A DNA stretch of 64,000 nt from Tragulus kanchil (Eukaryota > Chordata > Mammalia > Artiodactyla > Tragulidae). The stretch lies in contig JAIOJX010000005.1 in NCBI GenBank assembly GCA_022376925.1, positions 9,762,501 to 9,826,500 on the forward strand, read 5' to 3'. Shown here in pieces: positions 59,851 through 64,000 of the stretch. Position 1 is the stretch's first letter, and every line of letters starts with the position of its first letter. The notes beneath the pieces were generated by a model. The model had not been told where the DNA came from. It did no database searches and saw nothing but the letters and a program-made list of their open reading frames with translations. The position numbers and the translations under genes are program-made.

Positions 59851-60667
59851 TTTTGTAGATCCTTTCAGTCTAAGAATATTTGTTCCTAGGAACAGTTTTG
59901 TTTTTTTTTTTTTCCAATTCAATGTATTCATGTTTGTGAGGTAGGTAGATAGATAGAAAAATAGATGGATACTTTTCTCCACATTTTTAAAGAGCAGACA
60001 AGAAACTAAAACATAAAAATAAAGACCCCTGGAAAATGTGAAATGTTCTTCCATGAATGTTCTATGTTTAAGTGAACTTTCAGGGGAAGATGCCCCCTCT
60101 GATGACAACTTCAGAGAGATTTGGACCAGCCGGTAGCTAAAGAATGCCAGAGTTAAACAGGATAGAGCCATATTTCTGTTAATGGCATTGCCCAAATGAT
60201 GCTATGAAAAATCCTTTACACAATTTAACAATCTATTTCAACAACTACTCATTCTATGAAATAAGAGAACAGTCCCAAAGGACCGTTTTTCACTTTTTGA
60301 TGTATGTTTATATCCAATTCAATGACATTTTGGCTTTGAAACCGCTATGATTTAGACTAATATCTCAAAAATATACCTTCCTTGACATATTTACCTCTTT
60401 TAAGACTAGTTTACTTCTAGCACTAATGTTCAAAATGACTTGTTGCTATGAAAAATGGTTACAGCAAGAATTACTACTTATTTAATGTAGAAGCCTCACA
60501 ATGGATTACAGATGTTCAAGAATAAGACAGATATGGTTAATCCCTTATGAATGATGAAAATGATGTTGGGCTCAATTAAGTCCCTAGAAGCCAGCCTTTC
60601 AATCTCCCAGAACCTCAGCTACAAGGAATAAGATAGAAAACAATTATTGTATTTAAACTTTTTAATT
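59851..60667. other. No recognisable feature
   Basis: AT-rich single-copy DNA. It includes a T-run (59901-59913) and a gata-type patch (59941-59966). Confidence 0.4.
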
Positions 60668-60762
60668 TTTTTATAGTTTCTGTTGTTTACTGACTCGCAT
60701 CAACCTGAATCTGCCATAGGTGTATGTATGTATATATATATATATATCCCCCTCCCTCTGTA
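60668..60762 (-). mobile_element. Bovine-type L1 3' end fragment with a TATG/TA repeat
   Basis: On the minus strand: gagggaggg, TA/CATA repeats (60720-60747), then acctatggcagattcaggtt and a tail. This follows the bovine-type L1 3' terminus. Confidence 0.7.
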
Positions 60763-60784
60763 TTAAATTTTCCTTCAATTAAAA

Positions 60785-60862
60785 TATTTTTTGCACTGTT
60801 GACAGGAATGTAAAACAGTGCAACCACTATGGAATATAGTATGGCAATTCCTAAAAAAAAAA
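60785..60862 (+). mobile_element. L1 3'-region fragment
   Basis: actgttgacaggaatgtaaa, then accactatggaatatagtat matches the L1 ORF2-end/3' UTR boundary in sense orientation. It lies head-to-tail against the preceding minus-strand fragment. Confidence 0.65.
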
Positions 60863-60867
60863 ACAAG

Positions 60868-61098
60868 AAGAGGGTCCAGTGGGTAAAGAGTCAACCTCAC
60901 AGTGCAAGGGGTGCTGGTTTGATCCCTGGCCTGGGAAAATCTCATGTGCTGCAGAGTGGCTAGACCAGTGTGTCCAATTACGAGCCAGCGCTCTGGAGCG
61001 CATGCGCCCAGAGCCCACACTCTGCAGCAAGAGGCCACTGCAATAGGAGGCCCACACAGGCCAAAGAATAAAGATGCATGAAAATAAATAAATGAAAA
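60868..61098 (+). mobile_element. CHR/ART2-type SINE, 5'-truncated
   Basis: Starts inside the head (ggtccagtgggtaaagagtc), then ggtttgatccctggcctggg, gcgcatgcgcccagagccca and an A-rich tail. The first about 15 bases of the family are missing. Confidence 0.9.
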
Positions 61099-61257
61099 CC
61101 CAATAAAAGAGGATAAAGTCAAAAATACATATATTCCTTCTTAAAAAGAAAAAAAAGAATCCAGGTGAGAAGAAGGTGGATTGTGGGACTTAGAACAGTT
61201 GACTTTGCTGTCAACATATTTCTTACTGGAAACACAGCCCCTGTAAGTATTCTGTAG

Positions 61258-61407
61258 CAGGGGTTCTCAAGTGCCCGAAGATCTTGTTAAAATGCACATT
61301 CTGAAACAGACAATCTAGAGTGGAGCCGAAAAATCTACCCTTCCCAGGGGCCCAAGTACTGCTGATGCTGCTCATCCATATACACAGTTTGAGCAGCAAG
61401 ATTCACT
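61258..61407 (+). mobile_element. MER5A-like remnant (copy at 62353-62502)
   Basis: caggggttctcaagtgcccg, gttaaaatgcacattctgaa, gtactgctgatgctgctcat and cagtttgagcagcaagattc follow MER5A in sense orientation. Confidence 0.75.
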
Positions 61408-61539
61408 CTATGTCCCCACTTCTAAATACTTTGGTTGCACTTTACTAGACAAAAAAGTCAGAAAGCTTTCAGCAGACCCCAGTTCTATTGACTTCAGCTC
61501 TGGAAATGCTACAATTTTATTTATTTACTCTCTCTCTCT

Positions 61540-62101
61540 CTTTTTTTTTTTTAACAGAGTTCTGTTGTTTACTGCCACACATTAACCTGAATTCGCCATA
61601 GGTATACAAATGTTAGGTCTTTAATCCATTTTGAGTATATCTTTGTGTATGGTGTTAGGTAGTGTTCCAACTTCATTCATTTACATGTAGCTGTCTGGTT
61701 TCCCTAGCACCAGTTATTGAAGAGGTTGTCTTTGCTCCATTGTATATTCTTGCCTCCTTTGTCAAAAATAGGGTACCCATAAGTGCATGGGTTTATCTCT
61801 GGGCTCTCTGTCTTGGTCCATTGGTCTATATTTGTGTTTTTCTGCCAGTACCATACTGTCTTGATGACTGTCACTTTGTAGTATAGTCTGAAGTCAGGAA
61901 GGTTGATTCCTCCAGCTCCATTCTTCTTTCTCAAGAATGCGTTGGCTTTCTGGGGTCTTTTGTGTTTCCATATGAATTGTGATATTTTTTGTTCTAGTTC
62001 TGTGAAAAATGCCATTGGTAATTTGATAGAGATTGCATTGACTCTGTAGATTACATTTGGCAGTATAGTCATTTTTACGGTAATGATTATTCCAACCCAG
62101 A
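61540..62101 (-). mobile_element. Internally deleted LINE-1: ORF2 end region joined to the 3' tail (first copy)
   Basis: The minus strand encodes a clear L1 ORF2 C-terminal region (62101 down to 61704, with blocks such as [20 protein letters not shown] and LPDFRLYYK). The frame ends at a premature stop at 61704-61706, though homology continues to about 61612. It is followed immediately by the L1 3' terminus (61607-61560, including acctatggcgaattcaggtt) and a tail (poly-T/CT on the plus strand). The rest of ORF2 and most of the 3' UTR are missing. Not functional. Confidence 0.88.
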
Positions 62102-62629
62102 AATATGGAATATATATGGTACATGGAAACTTAGCATCGCCATCATCAAGCAAGGGAAAGAACAGCCCAGGGCACATCTGACATCACAGTTCACCCAATA
62201 AAAGAGGATAAAGTCAAAAATACATATATTCCTTCTTAAAAAGAAAAAAAAGAATCCAGGTGAGAAGAAGGTGGATTGTGGGACTTAGAACAGTTGACTT
62301 TGCTGTCAACATATTTCTTACTGGAAACACAGCCCCTGTAAGTATTCTGTAGCAGGGGTTCTCAAGTGCCCGAAGATCTTGTTAAAATGCACATTCTGAA
62401 ACAGACAATCTAGAGTGGAGCCGAAAAATCTACCCTTCCCAGGGGCCCAAGTACTGCTGATGCTGCTCATCCATATACACAGTTTGAGCAGCAAGATTCA
62501 CTCTATGTCCCCACTTCTAAATACTTTGGTTGCACTTTACTAGACAAAAAAGTCAGAAAGCTTTCAGCAGACCCCAGTTCTATTGACTTCAGCTCTGGAA
62601 ATGCTACAATTTTTTTTTTTTTTTTTTTA

Positions 62630-63203
62630 CTCTCTCTCTCTCTTTTTTTTTTTTAACAGAGTTCTGTTGTTTACTGCCACACATTAACCTGAATTCGCCA
62701 TAGGTATACAAATGTTAGGTCTTTAATCCATTTTGAGTATATCTTTGTGTATGGTGTTAGGTAGTGTTCCAACTTCATTCATTTACATGTAGCTGTCTGG
62801 TTTCCCTAGCACCAGTTATTGAAGAGGTTGTCTTTGCTCCATTGTATATTCTTGCCTCCTTTGTCAAAAATAGGGTACCCATAAGTGCATGGGTTTATCT
62901 CTGGGCTCTCTGTCTTGGTCCATTGGTCTATATTTGTGTTTTTCTGCCAGTACCATACTGTCTTGATGACTGTCACTTTGTAGTATAGTCTGAAGTCAGG
63001 AAGGTTGATTCCTCCAGCTCCATTCTTCTTTCTCAAGAATGCGTTGGCTTTCTGGGGTCTTTTGTGTTTCCATATGAATTGTGATATTTTTTGTTCTAGT
63101 TCTGTGAAAAATGCCATTGGTAATTTGATAGAGATTGCATTGACTCTGTAGATTACATTTGGCAGTATAGTCATTTTTACGGTAATGATTATTCCAACCC
63201 AGA
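62630..63203 (-). mobile_element. Internally deleted LINE-1 (second D18 copy)
   Basis: Duplicate of 61540-62101, with the same stop (62806-62808) and the same deletion junction. Confidence 0.88.
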
Positions 63204-63295
63204 AATATGGAATATATATGGTACATGGAAACTTAGCATCGCCATCATCAAGCAAGGGAAAGAACAGCCCAGGGCACATCTGACATCACAGTTCA

Positions 63296-64000
63296 ACAGG
63301 TCTGGTACCAGCATCTGAATGTCCCAGTTCACAATCCTTACACTGAGCAGGGATATGGTGACTGAGGACAGAGTCTTAACCCAACTCCCACCAGCAAGCA
63401 TCCTAAATGAGCAAACATGGGGGACAGAGGGACATGGGTGGCCCATGGAGAGAAACTAATAGGGGCAGTGTGCTTTATTCTGATCCAGAATGCTTCTCTG
63501 AACCTTCCCTAAGAAATAGAAGTGAATGACTTGTCCGTGTTTGGTCAATAGTTTAAACTCTAAGCAGGATCGTATGCAAAACATCCCAGGCCAATTTCCA
63601 CCTGAAAATGTTCCCCACCACCACCCTTGGAAATTTTAAAAACACTCAGTCAAGATTCGGCCTGTTTTTGCTTGAGTGTGGCATCTTCGAATCCCAGGCT
63701 TTGGGTTTTCCCTCTCTAGAAGGACAAGCCCTTCAGGAGAACAGAACCATTGGAGCCCTCCTTGCAGAGCCAGCATGAAAGACGGCAGCCAGCGCCCAGC
63801 GCTGTGAGAGTCGACACAGAGGGACTCTTTCTCCATCCCCATGACTAACCACTCCAGCTTCCTGAGAATGTGTTAGAAATGTTCCCAGAGCTGCGCTGAA
63901 GCCCAGTGGGTGTGTTTTGGCTCTCTCTCACCACATATGTTATCTTCATGGGAGCTGCTCCCAAAAAGGGTTGTAACTCAAGGGAATCTCTTCACAGATT
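63296..64000. other. Single-copy sequence, nothing assigned
   Basis: No repeat or exon recognised. The open frames here are short and without recognisable domains. Confidence 0.45.

Larger units (their letters stand above)
61098..63295. repeat. Direct duplication D18 (step 1095-1102 bp)
   Basis: 61098-62193 recurs at 62193-63295. Differences are limited to a T-run expansion (about 62610-62628 against 61516-61528). The join falls at tca/acc without filler. Confidence 0.95.

Noticed and set aside
61704..62177. 157-codon minus-strand frame with clear protein homology
   Set aside because: L1 ORF2 fragment with a premature stop, not a host gene; the first about 26 codons are outside the L1 homology.
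1..63295. Tandem array of a functional locus or gene amplification
   Set aside because: The duplicated units are different sequences without genes; only the step length is shared, and errors sit at the joins.

Overview
The window is nuclear DNA of a ruminant, most likely a bovid (Pecora). It carries many ruminant-type interspersed repeats: BovB LINE tails, Bov-tA/Bov-A SINEs, tRNA-Glu-derived CHR/ART2-type SINEs and bovine-type L1 ends. It also has older mammalian relics (MIR, L2, MER5A, a mariner MITE) and two LTR-like segments. I found no protein-coding exon that I can defend. The longer open frames are short, unrecognised, or lie inside transposon sequence. It reads as intergenic or deep intronic DNA, and the species cannot be resolved from this alone.

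The dominant structure is a ladder of 18 direct, near-identical duplications (D1-D18). Seventeen have a step of about 1.05-1.17 kb and one (D16) of about 2.87-2.93 kb. Together they make roughly 21 kb of the 64 kb redundant. Copies are usually adjacent, joined by 0-5 bp of shared sequence or a short filler (about 9-50 bp). Where they differ, the differences cluster at junctions as small gaps and poly-A/T length changes. Several neighbouring duplications overlap, so some short blocks occur three times. Uniform size, lack of decay and junction-focused errors point to an assembly artefact (unmerged overlapping contig or gap-fill ends), not to 18 independent duplications. I infer a true locus of about 43 kb.

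Layout. 1-9.2 kb: D1-D4 over an L1 3' end with a nested CHR SINE, Bov-tA copies and a BovB tail. 9.2-17.7 kb: D5-D8 over CHR SINEs, an L1 3' end with a TG/TA microsatellite, MER5A and a BovB tail. 17.7-27 kb: a mostly single-copy stretch (except D9) with CHR, BovB and L1 ends. 27-29.2 kb: D10 over an LTR-like segment. 29.2-36.7 kb: the longest single-copy stretch, with many CHR SINEs, a minus-strand LTR with TATA box and poly(A) signal split by a SINE, and a mariner MITE. 36.7-43.1 kb: D11-D13. 43.1-49.4 kb: a Bov-A element with a tRNA-Tyr-like head, then D14-D15 over a broken BovB reverse-transcriptase segment. 49.8-57.7 kb: D16-D17 over MIR, MER5A and Bov-tA. 57.7-64 kb: BovB, L2, CHR and L1 fragments and D18 over an internally deleted L1.

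No operon, CRISPR array or other gene system is visible. The most useful message is that copy number and ORF repetition here should not be taken at face value.
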